DNA of 64,000 nucleotides from Lachnospiraceae bacterium (GTDB lineage Bacteria > Bacillota > Clostridia > Lachnospirales > Lachnospiraceae). The stretch spans positions 1 to 64,000 of the forward strand of contig CAJTBO010000026.1 of assembly GCA_910573755.1 (NCBI GenBank), in the 5' to 3' direction. This document shows positions 38,064 through 47,518 of this stretch, in pieces. Within the stretch, counting starts at the first letter, position 1; each line of letters begins with the position of its first letter. The position numbers and the translations under genes were made by a program. Under the pieces are notes generated by a model that saw only the letters and a list, made by a program, of their open reading frames with translations, was not told the origin of the DNA and did no database searches.

Positions 38064-41000
38064 TTACATTTCAGCCTGTCGGCCATCTGTGATGCCGAGC
38101 TGTTTTTTTAAAGTTTCTTCCGCCAGCTCATCTTTCATCTCTGCCAGCTTTTTCTGATGTTTCTTCATGCTGTGTGTATACCATGTGTAGATGATCAATG
38201 CTGCCAGCATCAGCAGGAAGTGCAGAATACAGCACTTATGGTCATCATTACTTCCGCCTGCCAACGGAATTTCTTCTTCACTAATTGGTGTTACCGTAAC
38301 ATTGCCGTCCTCATCTACATCGATGAGTGCTCCCAGAGGTACCGCTTCGTCATCCAGTGCTGCCAGCGCGGGACCACCTACCGTTACAACCGGTGTTCCA
38401 CCTGCCGGTACCGGTGTCGGCGGAATCGTTATAGCCGGATTCGGGTTAACCGGTAATGTCGGCGGTGTATCAGGTGTATCAGGTGCCGGCGGCGTATCAG
38501 GCGTATCATCCCCGCCGTCTCCGCCTCCTCCCGGCGTCGTCTGTGCCAGATAGATAACTGTAAGTTCAACATCGCTCGCCGGCATTCCCTTTTCACTGCT
38601 GCTGATAAACGGTGTACTGCTGATATAGCCGTTAACAGTCGGCGAATAGATCGGGCCGTACATTTCACCTGCCAGATATTGTCCCGTATAGTCTGCCGCT
38701 GCCATCGTCCCGTCCGCATATACATAATGGATGGTCAGGTTATAAATATTTTCCACGTTGACAGGTACTTCCGGTGTTTCCTCACTGCCCGGATCGATCG
38801 GGTCCCCGTCATCCGGCTTAACCGGATCTGCTGTTACAACCGCTTTATTCTGAATGGTATTTCCCGCATCTGCTCTTGTCACGGTATATTCACAATTCAG
38901 CCTCACTTCTTCTCCCGGCGCAATTGCCGCTATAGTTACCGTATTATCATCATTTAATGTAACTCTGGTTCCCGGTGCAAGGGAATCCTGATCTTCTATA
39001 GGCCTGTCGTTTACTCTTGTAAATGTAACCTCTCCCGCTGCGTTGCTCAGCTGATCGCTGACTACCACGTTTTCAAGCGTTACATTCCCCAGATTCTTCA
39101 CCATGATCAGGTAAGGAATCGTCTCGCCTACCTTATACTCAGCCTGTGGCTCATCCTCCGGACCTTCCACGAACTTCTCTACCATGTAATTTACAACGAT
39201 CTCCGCTGCAGGAGTTTCAACCACAGTTTCGTCCTCCGGATCATCTCCGCCGGCACTGTTTTCTCCTTTAACTGTCGCCGTATTTACAACTTTTCCTGCC
39301 AGGATATCTTTTTCCGTGACTGTGTAAGTTTCCGTAAAGGTTTTTGATTCTCCGGGAGCAAGTGTCCCCTGATAGATCAATGCATTCGTTCCGGTCTTTC
39401 CAAGCAGCGCATCCTCTGCCATTACATTGTTGATCGTCACGTTACCATTGTTTGTCACTGTGATCGTGTAAGTGATCACATCTCCCGGTTTCACATCCGA
39501 TGTCATATCTGCCGTCTTGATGATGCTGAGGCTCGGTCTGTCCTTTTCGATAGTTATGTCTGCTTCACCATCGATCACAGTCGCAGGTTTTTCTTCAGGT
39601 TTGCCGGTATCCGGGTCTATAACTTCTATTACGCCCTTTCCGGTAACGATATTCTTTACCTTGCTCTGTGTGTTTTTAATATCGGCTTCCGTTACAGTAT
39701 AGGAAACCTTTCCGAGCGTTACTGTTTCATTCGGTTCGATCACCCCATCGTATCTGAGCGGATTATTTCCCTCCGTATTTCCGGTAAGTTCATCTTCCAC
39801 TATCAGATTTTTCACGGGAACATTTCCATCATTAAACGCCTTGATCTCATACTCAACCACAGCACCGAGAGCATATTCCGTCTTCGGATCTATCACTTCC
39901 TTGGTCAACTTAATATATCCCTTTGCTTCTTCCGTCTCTGTGGTTACCTCATCCTTATCATAAACTTCCGGATTCTCGTCATCCGGTCCTTTTGCGGTTG
40001 CAGTTGCCACATTCGCCACACTGCCGCGTGCAATATCTTCTTCCGTTACGGTATAGGCAGCCGTGACCTTCCTATGATCGTTCATTCTCAGTGTCTCAAA
40101 AGTTATTGTACCATCCTCTTCATTGTACTTTCCATCATCGAAGTCTGTGAATTCGACACCTTCCAGTTCATCTTTGAGAACTACATCCTTCATGATAAGG
40201 TTGCCCTCATTCTTAACCTCGATCGTATACTCAATGACATCTCCAAGATCCGGTTTTACAGTCGGATATCCATCAGCTGTCGTTATGGAAGTGACACTCT
40301 TTGTCACTGTAATCCTACTGCTTGGCTCTTCTGTTTTAACTTCTTTTTCCGCATCATACGATTTATTGTTCAGCATTACCGTTACCTTGTTGGTAAAACT
40401 GCCCCTTAAAATATCATCCTGCGTAATCTGATAAAATGCGGTCACTACTACTGTTTCTTTTGCTCCAACAGTAATAGTTTTCGTATTTGCCGAAGAAACT
40501 GCATCCTTAGCCTTATGCCATATTCTCATAAGCCAGTTTGCCGTATCCACACCATCTGTCTCTTTAAATGACACACCCGGCTGTTCTGTCAGGGTTATCG
40601 TCTTTTCTTCATCAAAAATATTCGTGACAGAGATCGTGAATTCAACAACATCTCCGACTTCGTATGCTTTGGTTCCATCGGCATCTTTGTTGATTATCAG
40701 TTCGTCATCAACTTCATCCTCCGGCGTGCCGTCAGTTACTTCGATCTTGCCCGGCAGATAAGTGATTTTATAATTGGAGGTTACATCTTCGTTTCCTTCA
40801 TAAATGAAGACGTTTTCAACCTTTGTCTCGCTTTCGCCAACCCACTTCCGGCTTCCTGAAACCTCAGCTTTATAGAACTGTCCGTCAACAATTGTTCCTG
40901 TTATTATCTCATCCGGTTTTTCCATATCGGAAGCTTTATATTCTTCACCGGTGTATTTATAGGAAGCGCTGCCTGCCTTTATGGTAATTACGCGTTCGTT

Positions 41001-44000
41001 GATAGTCAGCAGTCCTAATTCATATGTTATATTAAACTGAGTGGATACATCTCTCCCTGTTTCCTTTTCTTTTACCACAGGCGTACCGCTTGCGATGACA
41101 GGATAGCCGCCATACTCTTCAGGATAACCGGTTACGGTCGTTCCTTTTCCGGAGGCTGTTAAACCACTTATTATGTATTCCTGCCCTTTTATTTTAACCT
41201 CTATCACGGTTTCGCCGCCATCATTGTTTACTGTGGCATTTTCCCCAAGTACACCCTTAAATCCTGTAACTTCCTGCTCTGCTCCATTATATTCCAAATT
41301 ATCACTGTTTGTAACCAATGTAACTTCATACTTTGCAGAACGGTTAGTGATGGTTAATGTTCCACAAATTACATTAACATTGTAGTTATCAAGATTTGTT
41401 TTATCGTTTACTTTAAATTCAAATTCATTGGGCAATGTCTCATTTGGATATCTTACACTATTTGTAAAGTTAATATCATCTATGCCTTCACCTTCTACCC
41501 AGCCGTTTTCGCCCGCCAGGCCGTTCGACAATAACTCTATCTCTTTTTTATTATCGCCGTCCTTATAAAATACTGCTACGCCTTCGCTTCCTGCACTTCT
41601 ATTATTCAGCAGCGTTCCGTCGTATTCTTTCTCCAGAGATGCAGATACCAGTGTCACATCTTTTTTCCGGATTGTAAATGTTCCGTCTTCGCCAACTACA
41701 GTGAACCGTTTCGTGACATCGTGTCCCCACCTATCAAATACTTTTACATCATTTGGCACTATAATGCGATTTATATAGGTTCCTGCATCTTTAGCCGCAG
41801 TTTTTTCGCCATCCGGGGATACAACTTCAGTAGAAACACCATTTACAAAATATTCCTTATTATCAACTTTAACAGGAATGCCCTTAAGTTCTGTCTCAGG
41901 AATACCAACTTCTTCCTCTGCAAAATAATTTGATCCGGCTTGATCCTGACCATTGTAGATACCTGTAAAATTGCCTGCTTTCACTACTAATTCTTTTGTC
42001 GCTATATTTACTTCAGCTTCTACGATCGATTCTTCTTCAATTTCGATTCCGGAATCTGCTACTCCAACAGTATTTATGATGGTTTCTCCCATATCTTCTT
42101 CCGGTACCGTATAATAATATGTGATTACCACAAAATTCTTTTGGTTGTTACCTGCCTGAGGGATATTCTCGATCGTATAAGTAGTTGTTTTTGTTTCTTC
42201 ATCATAAGTCCAGGTTATTCCCTCTACTTCTTCTATCCCTTCTATTTGTCCTGCTGCATTTTTCATGATATCTGTAATGACAACATCAGACAAATCTCTT
42301 CCACTGGTTGTATTTTCAACTTCGACTGTATACTTAATCTTATCGCCCGCATTTGCCTTTGATTTCTCAGCTTTTTTGAAAATCTTAACAGAAGTTTTCT
42401 GCCGTGCGTAATACAGTGTAATAACATTATTATTCGGAAGGATCGTCAATTCCTCGTTTTCCGGCTCTGACTTTACATAATCATATCCCGGAATAGTCTT
42501 TTTATATTTCTCATCCAATTGAATCGTCTTTCCAAGTTCGGTTCCGGAAACCGTTTCAACCGCCTGATCTCCTATCTCTTCACCACTGTCAATATCCACA
42601 TATTTTATAGTGTATGATATTTTGCTTATATCAAGATAGCCATTTAAATGCCAGGTATACTTGCCCTCTGTATAATCATCCGCTCCATGAGCAAGCGTGA
42701 CTCCAAATGTATTACCTGATACATCCTCCTTATCCCAGTCTACATTAGATAGATCCAACTTATCTGTATAAAATGTTATCTCTTCAGCACTTGCTTTCCG
42801 TATAATTTCATTTTCCTGTGCCTCCGACACTTCTGCTCCTTGTGCCGGATCATCGATTTGAGCTCCATCGATCACTCCTACAGTACACCAACCATGACCA
42901 TTAACTTCCAGTCCCAAAGCATTCAGTTTATCTATAGTATCCTGCGAAAGCTCGTCGTCATTTTCCAGCATACCGTCTAATTTTACATAGACATATACAG
43001 GATTGCTTACAGCAGGCAATTTTACTGTAATGTGATAGATTATCGTATAGTTATCACTACTTCCTGTGACGGTTGCTTCTCCGAGTCCTACCCCCAATAC
43101 ACTTACCACAGGAAGATCCGGACTTTCTGTCATTTCAATAACTGAAGAATTTCCTTCCACACTCCATTCATATGTTTCCCCCTGCAATTCCGGCACAAGC
43201 ATATGGTTTGCAAGATCCTTTGGATACCTATCACCAAGAATTATATCTTCTTCATAATAATAAACTTGCCCTTCATCACCTTGCGCATTAAGCCCATAAA
43301 AACTAAAATGTTCTGCTTCAAATTCAGCATTATTTGCATCTTCTGTTTCTGCGATTTTTTCAACAGACGCATTTTTATCATCAGCATGATATACAGTTGC
43401 ACCATCGCCTTCTAATCCTGTATTTGAAATGGTAACCGAAACACTTTCATCGGGCTGTATCTCATTACCCTCTGCATCCCAGATCGTAATATCATATATT
43501 TTCCACTCGTTACCTGCTGTGCCTCTTTCTTTTGCCGCTTTTTCAAACTTCTTCAGCACTTCCGAATCTTTCACAACCGAGATCGTAACCTTCGCACCCT
43601 CCGGCAGAGCTCCTTCGGGAGCCTCAACAGTAACTTTTGCGCCGTCGCTTGCTCTGGCTGTCAGTTTCTGTGCCGGTTTTGCCACTTCTTCTTTTTTAAG
43701 AACATAGTAAACCTTTACCACGTTCTTTCCGGCATCCTCTGTTACCTTGCCGTCCTTATTCTCAACTTTATCAAGGACATAATTGTTTCCATTATGCTCT
43801 ACTTCTTTTTCCGCATCAGTGGTAAAAATGGAATCGCCAAGCGCGCCCTCTTTTTCAACTCTTGCACCCTTATCCTCTACACCGTCATAGTAATAATAAA
43901 CGGCATAGCCATACGTAACTGCTTCTTCAACAATTTCCGGAACTTCTTCCGTAATTTCATCTTCTGTTATTTCATCTTCTGTTATTTCATCTTCTGTAAT

Positions 44001-44372
44001 TCCATCTTCCGGAACTTCGGTTTCCTCAGGAACCTGCCCTTCATTCCCGCCGGCTTCCTGCTCCGCATCCTGTGTCGAATCCTGCGTCTCCCCGCCATCG
44101 GTTTCTTCCGCTACCGCTTCGTCCGTACCGGTTTCATCCGTATCGGTTTCGCCCGTATCGGTTTCGTCCGTGGTTTCACTCGAATCCGCTTCTTCGACTT
44201 CCATTTCCACTATATCTTCTGCCGGACCGCTGTCAGTCTGCTCAGATACAGATGTCTCGTCTTCTCCTGTAGCCCACAAAAATACATCCGAAGAATTGAT
44301 GCATGTTGTTACTATCAGAAGAAGCGCCAGAAAAAACGCTATCCATCTTTTGGATTTAAATATCTTTTTCAT
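38064..44372 (-). CDS. Giant repeat-rich surface protein (DUF11/MucBP-type), membrane anchored
   Basis: 2102 residues. Signal peptide at 1-35, then an acidic low-complexity stalk (to about 150) with TDETDT and DEITE repeats. A MucBP-like module follows (YAVYYYYDG, YVLKKEE). Next come an APEGALPEGAKVTI segment, further Ig/MucBP-like modules (YTIKYVDIDSGEEIG), MBG-like modules with repeated EYDG/YNG starts, and about five DUF11-type repeats (GDVIEYTIEVKNEGN, GDVITYTITVTNNGN). A last MucBP-like module leads to a proline-rich spacer. There is no LPXTG; the C-terminus is DDHKCCILHFLLML, a membrane helix, and a coiled tail. Probably an adhesin or wall-spanning stalk. Start ATG behind AGGAGG. Confidence 0.9.
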   Translation of the reverse strand: MKKIFKSKRWIAFFLALLLIVTTCINSSDVFLWATGEDETSVSEQTDSGPAEDIVEMEVEEADSSETTDETDTGETDTDETGTDEAVAEETDGGETQDSTQDAEQEAGGNEGQVPEETEVPEDGITEDEITEDEITEDEITEEVPEIVEEAVTYGYAVYYYYDGVEDKGARVEKEGALGDSIFTTDAEKEVEHNGNNYVLDKVENKDGKVTEDAGKNVVKVYYVLKKEEVAKPAQKLTARASDGAKVTVEAPEGALPEGAKVTISVVKDSEVLKKFEKAAKERGTAGNEWKIYDITIWDAEGNEIQPDESVSVTISNTGLEGDGATVYHADDKNASVEKIAETEDANNAEFEAEHFSFYGLNAQGDEGQVYYYEEDIILGDRYPKDLANHMLVPELQGETYEWSVEGNSSVIEMTESPDLPVVSVLGVGLGEATVTGSSDNYTIIYHITVKLPAVSNPVYVYVKLDGMLENDDELSQDTIDKLNALGLEVNGHGWCTVGVIDGAQIDDPAQGAEVSEAQENEIIRKASAEEITFYTDKLDLSNVDWDKEDVSGNTFGVTLAHGADDYTEGKYTWHLNGYLDISKISYTIKYVDIDSGEEIGDQAVETVSGTELGKTIQLDEKYKKTIPGYDYVKSEPENEELTILPNNNVITLYYARQKTSVKIFKKAEKSKANAGDKIKYTVEVENTTSGRDLSDVVITDIMKNAAGQIEGIEEVEGITWTYDEETKTTTYTIENIPQAGNNQKNFVVITYYYTVPEEDMGETIINTVGVADSGIEIEEESIVEAEVNIATKELVVKAGNFTGIYNGQDQAGSNYFAEEEVGIPETELKGIPVKVDNKEYFVNGVSTEVVSPDGEKTAAKDAGTYINRIIVPNDVKVFDRWGHDVTKRFTVVGEDGTFTIRKKDVTLVSASLEKEYDGTLLNNRSAGSEGVAVFYKDGDNKKEIELLSNGLAGENGWVEGEGIDDINFTNSVRYPNETLPNEFEFKVNDKTNLDNYNVNVICGTLTITNRSAKYEVTLVTNSDNLEYNGAEQEVTGFKGVLGENATVNNDGGETVIEVKIKGQEYIISGLTASGKGTTVTGYPEEYGGYPVIASGTPVVKEKETGRDVSTQFNITYELGLLTINERVITIKAGSASYKYTGEEYKASDMEKPDEIITGTIVDGQFYKAEVSGSRKWVGESETKVENVFIYEGNEDVTSNYKITYLPGKIEVTDGTPEDEVDDELIINKDADGTKAYEVGDVVEFTISVTNIFDEEKTITLTEQPGVSFKETDGVDTANWLMRIWHKAKDAVSSANTKTITVGAKETVVVTAFYQITQDDILRGSFTNKVTVMLNNKSYDAEKEVKTEEPSSRITVTKSVTSITTADGYPTVKPDLGDVIEYTIEVKNEGNLIMKDVVLKDELEGVEFTDFDDGKYNEEDGTITFETLRMNDHRKVTAAYTVTEEDIARGSVANVATATAKGPDDENPEVYDKDEVTTETEEAKGYIKLTKEVIDPKTEYALGAVVEYEIKAFNDGNVPVKNLIVEDELTGNTEGNNPLRYDGVIEPNETVTLGKVSYTVTEADIKNTQSKVKNIVTGKGVIEVIDPDTGKPEEKPATVIDGEADITIEKDRPSLSIIKTADMTSDVKPGDVITYTITVTNNGNVTINNVMAEDALLGKTGTNALIYQGTLAPGESKTFTETYTVTEKDILAGKVVNTATVKGENSAGGDDPEDETVVETPAAEIVVNYMVEKFVEGPEDEPQAEYKVGETIPYLIMVKNLGNVTLENVVVSDQLSNAAGEVTFTRVNDRPIEDQDSLAPGTRVTLNDDNTVTIAAIAPGEEVRLNCEYTVTRADAGNTIQNKAVVTADPVKPDDGDPIDPGSEETPEVPVNVENIYNLTIHYVYADGTMAAADYTGQYLAGEMYGPIYSPTVNGYISSTPFISSSEKGMPASDVELTVIYLAQTTPGGGGDGGDDTPDTPPAPDTPDTPPTLPVNPNPAITIPPTPVPAGGTPVVTVGGPALAALDDEAVPLGALIDVDEDGNVTVTPISEEEIPLAGGSNDDHKCCILHFLLMLAALIIYTWYTHSMKKHQKKLAEMKDELAEETLKKQLGITDGRQAEM
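43951..44012. repeat. 15-bp tandem repeats encoding (EDEIT)n
   Basis: Three to four near-identical 15-bp units (ATTTCATCTTCTGTT on the plus strand) encode EDEIT in the acidic stalk. Adjacent degenerate TDETDTGE repeats lie at about 44110-44170. Likely length-variable. Confidence 0.8.
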
Positions 44373-44591
44373 TCTTTTTCTCCCTCCTTTAGTAATGAGA
44401 TTTTATTGTTTCTTTATATATGAAGTGGATTTGAAAACTAAAAAAGGGTCACAAAAAGTCAGTTTTTTATTTTCAGCATGGAGAAAGGAACCCGCCGCGG
44501 AGACAAAAATAGGATTGCAAAGAGCGATAAAATACTTAAAATTTTTCTGAGAAAGAAGCAAATCTCCCCGCAGATATTACTTTTTTCCGTA

Positions 44592-44620
44592 TTGACAATC
44601 CCACTCTATTCTCCGATAAT
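44592..44620 (+). promoter_or_regulatory. Promoter of the signal peptidase gene
   Basis: TTGACA (44592-44597), 17 bp, GATAAT (44615-44620), about 40 bp before the start codon. The divergent surface-protein promoter must lie between here and 44373; no clear match was found. Confidence 0.75.
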
Positions 44621-44661
44621 CATATTGTAATAAGCTATACAGACAACAGAGGTGGTTTATC

Positions 44662-45219
44662 ATGCGAAAGGAGAAAGAGGGCGCCGGAAAACGGCGTTTT
44701 TTAAAGAAGTATGACGGCTTGAAGTACGGCTGGCTGAAGGAGACGAAAAAGTTCCTGCTGCTGCTTGTGATACTTTTTATCGTCTTTCACAATCTGATCG
44801 GTTTTTCTTTTGTAAAAGGCCATTCCATGGAGCCCACTTTAATAGAAGACAACATTGTCCTCTACACGAGGATCCATCCGCAGTATCACCACGGAGATGT
44901 GGTATCCGTCCGGATTCCGTCCGGAGAATACTATGTGAAACGGATCATAGCAATGGAGGGGGACGTTCTTGATCTCAGGGACGGAAGTGTCTATCTGAAT
45001 GGCGAGCCTCTCTCCGAGCCCTATCTCTGCGGTGAACTGACGCACGAGGATGACGGAATAGTCCGCTATCCCTACACCCTGCAGCAGGGGCAGATCTTCG
45101 TTATGGGAGATAACAGGGCGGAATCCATGGACTCCCGCAGTTTTGGCGCCGTAGGCATCCGGCAGATCAGAGGAAAGATCTGGTTTAGGGTCGGCAGATT
45201 TTTCATACAAAAGATATAA
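44662..45219 (+). CDS. Signal peptidase I
   Basis: Removes signal peptides from exported proteins at the outer face of the membrane. 185 residues with one N-terminal membrane helix (FLLLLVILFIVFHNLIG). The catalytic serine lies in GHSMEPTL, the general-base lysine in YYVKRIIAMEGD, and box E in VMGDNRAESMDSRSFG. Start ATG behind AGGTGG. It is divergent from the giant surface protein, 290 bp away, which suggests a dedicated peptidase for that exported protein; Bacillota often carry several paralogues. Confidence 0.95.
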   Translation: MRKEKEGAGKRRFLKKYDGLKYGWLKETKKFLLLLVILFIVFHNLIGFSFVKGHSMEPTLIEDNIVLYTRIHPQYHHGDVVSVRIPSGEYYVKRIIAMEGDVLDLRDGSVYLNGEPLSEPYLCGELTHEDDGIVRYPYTLQQGQIFVMGDNRAESMDSRSFGAVGIRQIRGKIWFRVGRFFIQKI

Positions 45220-45268
45220 AAAAGCCGGCAGCCGCCTTCTTTTGAAGACAGCCTGCCGGCTTTTTTAC
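45218..45268. terminator. Bidirectional terminator
   Basis: AAAAGCCGGCAG (45220-45231) pairs with CTGCCGGCTTTT (45253-45264), with A and T tracts outside. It serves the signal peptidase gene and the convergent membrane-protein gene. Confidence 0.85.
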
Positions 45269-45276
45269 ATCTTTTC

Positions 45277-45999
45277 CTAAAACCCTATTGTCAATATCAG
45301 CTGAAGTTTATTCCCTGCCTGATCTGTTACATAGACATTGATCGTATCCGACACGGCAGGCAGTGTCACACGTCCCGCCTCCTCATCCACGTCAATCACC
45401 TCTATTTCGTTTCCCTCCAGATCCAGCGCCTCTATCCCGGAAAAATCAATTCCCGAACCGTCATCGGAAAGATACAGATGAAGTTCATCCCCTTCCTTGC
45501 TGCAGGAAAGCGCCGTTGGAACCTCCCGGTCCACTCCGGTGACCTTTACATACTGTGTCAGTGTCTGTCTGTTGATGAGCGTCACAGTGACCTCCATTTC
45601 CCCGTTTCTGGAAGGCTCTAAGGAATATATATGGGAGTCCACTTCATAAACAGGAATATTAAATCCGTCTATCGATGCGCTCACCCTGTCCACCAGCATC
45701 AGGGAATCCACTGTCAGCCTGTAAACCGGATTAAAATTTCTCCCCGGCGTCTCATCCATATTTACCGTAAACGCAGCCGGTATAAACAGAAGCGGCAACA
45801 GTATAAAAAGCATCATGATGATCACCAGTATCGTCCGCTGCAGGGTAAAACGCTCCTTCCGGTAACTGCTGTAGGACGCCAGTACCTCCAGCGGGATGGA
45901 ATTATTCTCCATCTCATTCGCCTCAAAAGCCCGCTCCAGAATCCGGCTCGCCTCTTCAAAAGACAGCTGCGGTCCGGATGATCTATGAAAAACTTTCAT
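45277..45999 (-). CDS. Membrane protein, possible anti-sigma partner
   Basis: 240 residues. The cytosolic N-terminus (about 1-55) is charged, one membrane helix follows (TILVIIMMLFILLPLLFIPAAF), and the extracellular part is beta-rich with an Ig-like pattern (VTLINRQTLTQYVKVTGVDR, VYVTDQAGNKLQL). Not matched to a named family. Its ATG overlaps the end of the sigma factor gene by 4 bases, the usual arrangement for an anti-sigma factor sensing the outside. The anti-sigma role is inferred from position and topology. Confidence 0.65.
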   Translation of the reverse strand: MKVFHRSSGPQLSFEEASRILERAFEANEMENNSIPLEVLASYSSYRKERFTLQRTILVIIMMLFILLPLLFIPAAFTVNMDETPGRNFNPVYRLTVDSLMLVDRVSASIDGFNIPVYEVDSHIYSLEPSRNGEMEVTVTLINRQTLTQYVKVTGVDREVPTALSCSKEGDELHLYLSDDGSGIDFSGIEALDLEGNEIEVIDVDEEAGRVTLPAVSDTINVYVTDQAGNKLQLILTIGF

Positions 46000-46613
46000 A
46001 CGTAAAACTCACCTCCCTGCCGCTGAAGAATGCCTGCAAGATGTTCCTTGCCGCTGCGCAGATACCGTTTTACAGAACTTTGGCTGATCTCCAGAAGATC
46101 CGCGATCTCATTATATTTCAAACTTCGATAAAATCTTAAGATGATCACCTGCGCCTCTGTAAAGGGAAGTTTCAGGATCTGGTTCATGATATATTCCCGG
46201 GAATCCACCCGCACTACCATATCCTCAGGATTTCCGTCAGATGAAGGACTCATTTCCGCCTGTGACATCGCCAGTGCCATTTTATTCCCCTCCTCCGTGT
46301 CATCATAATATCCTCTCATTTCAGCATCATAGCGTTTCTGTTTTTTATGCAGTTGAAAGCATACCCGGAAATTGATCTGGTTCAGCCACGCCACAAGCAG
46401 CATCGGATCTTTCAGTTTGGTGATCTCCTTCAGCGCAATAATATATGTTTCCTGCAATGCGTCCTGTGCCAGATATTCATCTTTTAAATAACTGTACGCG
46501 AACTGGTACTGTTTCTGATATGTAGCCGCATAGAGCTCGGCAAAAGCATCACTGTCACCGCCTTGTGCATTGACGACCAGCTCTGCCATATAACTATAAT
46601 CCAAAGCAGGCAT
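45996..46613 (-). CDS. Sigma-70 family (ECF-like) RNA polymerase sigma factor
   Basis: About 205 residues. Region 2 contains DAFAELYAATYQKQYQFAY and DALQETYIIAL; region 4 contains LPFTEAQVIILRFYRSLKYN followed by a helix-turn-helix (EIADLLEISQSSVKRYLRSG). No region 1 or 3, as in ECF sigma factors. The start MPALDYSY at 46613 is preferred because GGGGGAGG precedes it; the frame is open 29 codons further. It is the middle gene of an operon with a degenerate GGDEF protein upstream and the membrane protein downstream. Confidence 0.85.
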   Translation of the reverse strand: MPALDYSYMAELVVNAQGGDSDAFAELYAATYQKQYQFAYSYLKDEYLAQDALQETYIIALKEITKLKDPMLLVAWLNQINFRVCFQLHKKQKRYDAEMRGYYDDTEEGNKMALAMSQAEMSPSSDGNPEDMVVRVDSREYIMNQILKLPFTEAQVIILRFYRSLKYNEIADLLEISQSSVKRYLRSGKEHLAGILQRQGGEFYV

Positions 46614-46650
46614 AAGCAGTTTCCTCCCCCTCAAATGCTCAAAGCAATCA

Positions 46651-47376
46651 CTACTCCCTGTCAAACCCACTATCAGCTGCAACATCATCAAAACTTTCAT
46701 AGATCCGTTGGTTCGACAATGCGATAAGGTCCGTGATAGTCTTCACCTTTTCTCCCTCGCGGTAGGCAGAACCATACTCATACTGAATCTGTATATCCCC
46801 GGAATCCGCATTATGTTTTTTCACCTTTTTATCTACACGGGTCAGAAAGGTGTTCATTTTCTGAGAGCTGCCGTTTTCAAACAGTGCCAGAAATTTATTG
46901 CCGCCGTTCCTTCCCACAAAACACATATTCGCCGAAGAAGACTGCAGAATACCGGAAAATTCATAAATCATCTCATTCCCTCTGATATGTCCCCACAGCC
47001 GGTTGACCTCACCGATATTGGTCAGATCAAACATAATACACCCGATATCACTCGGAAGAGGTTTATCAAGATATTTCTCTATCAGCGTATCACAGCTGTA
47101 CCGGTTGGCAATTCCTGCCACCGGATCGGAGGATACTGCAAAATCAAGCTCTCTGTAATCTTTCTTGAATGTGGAAAACAGGCTGAAATCCATAAAAATA
47201 AACAGAAACGTCATAACAAGCGCCGCCCACAGCAGTATGCAGAGCGCCCGTATATGCGGATCATTGGCTATCAGCTGATATAATTCATGGTCAGTGAAAA
47301 TAATATAGAGCCCGACTGCCGTGAGAATGATAAAAAGTACCAGCTGGATCGTTTTAAATACATCAAATTTCTTCAT
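46651..47376 (-). CDS. Membrane protein with degenerate GGDEF domain
   Basis: About 241 residues. Two membrane helices near the N-terminus (VLFIILTAVGLYIIF and LCILLWAALVMTFLFIF) are followed by a GGDEF-fold domain. The early signature DPVAGIANRYSCD and CIMFDLTNIGEVNRLWGH are typical, but the catalytic GGDEF is GGNKF (in GRNGGNKFLALFE), lacking the acidic residues needed for diguanylate cyclase activity. It probably acts as a nucleotide-binding sensor or scaffold. ATG at 47376 follows AAAGGA. First gene of the sigma-factor operon. Confidence 0.85.
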   Translation of the reverse strand: MKKFDVFKTIQLVLFIILTAVGLYIIFTDHELYQLIANDPHIRALCILLWAALVMTFLFIFMDFSLFSTFKKDYRELDFAVSSDPVAGIANRYSCDTLIEKYLDKPLPSDIGCIMFDLTNIGEVNRLWGHIRGNEMIYEFSGILQSSSANMCFVGRNGGNKFLALFENGSSQKMNTFLTRVDKKVKKHNADSGDIQIQYEYGSAYREGEKVKTITDLIALSNQRIYESFDDVAADSGFDRE

Positions 47377-47478
47377 GATTCCTTTTCCCCTGTTTACAGA
47401 CACAAAACTTTTTTATAAACTTTAACAAGTAGTATACCATACTTTTATGAAAATGCCAAAAAATTTACGAAATGAAAA

Positions 47479-47507
47479 CAGGCAGACCTTTTTACGGAGC
47501 CTGCCTG
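47479..47507 (-). terminator. Terminator of the alpha-galactosidase operon
   Basis: On the minus strand CAGGCAG (47501-47507) pairs with CTGCCTG (47479-47485) and is followed by TTTTC. Confidence 0.65.
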
Positions 47508-47518
47508 CCGGAGCAAAG

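Noticed and set aside
38064-38300. LPXTG sorting signal in the giant surface protein
   Set aside because: IPLAGG occurs before the final helix but there is no LPXTG-like motif with a threonine-glycine cleavage pair, and the tail after the helix is long, so sortase anchoring is not supported.
43951-44012. CRISPR-like spaced repeats
   Set aside because: The 15-bp units are contiguous and in frame within a coding sequence; there are no spacers. No CRISPR array was found anywhere in the window.
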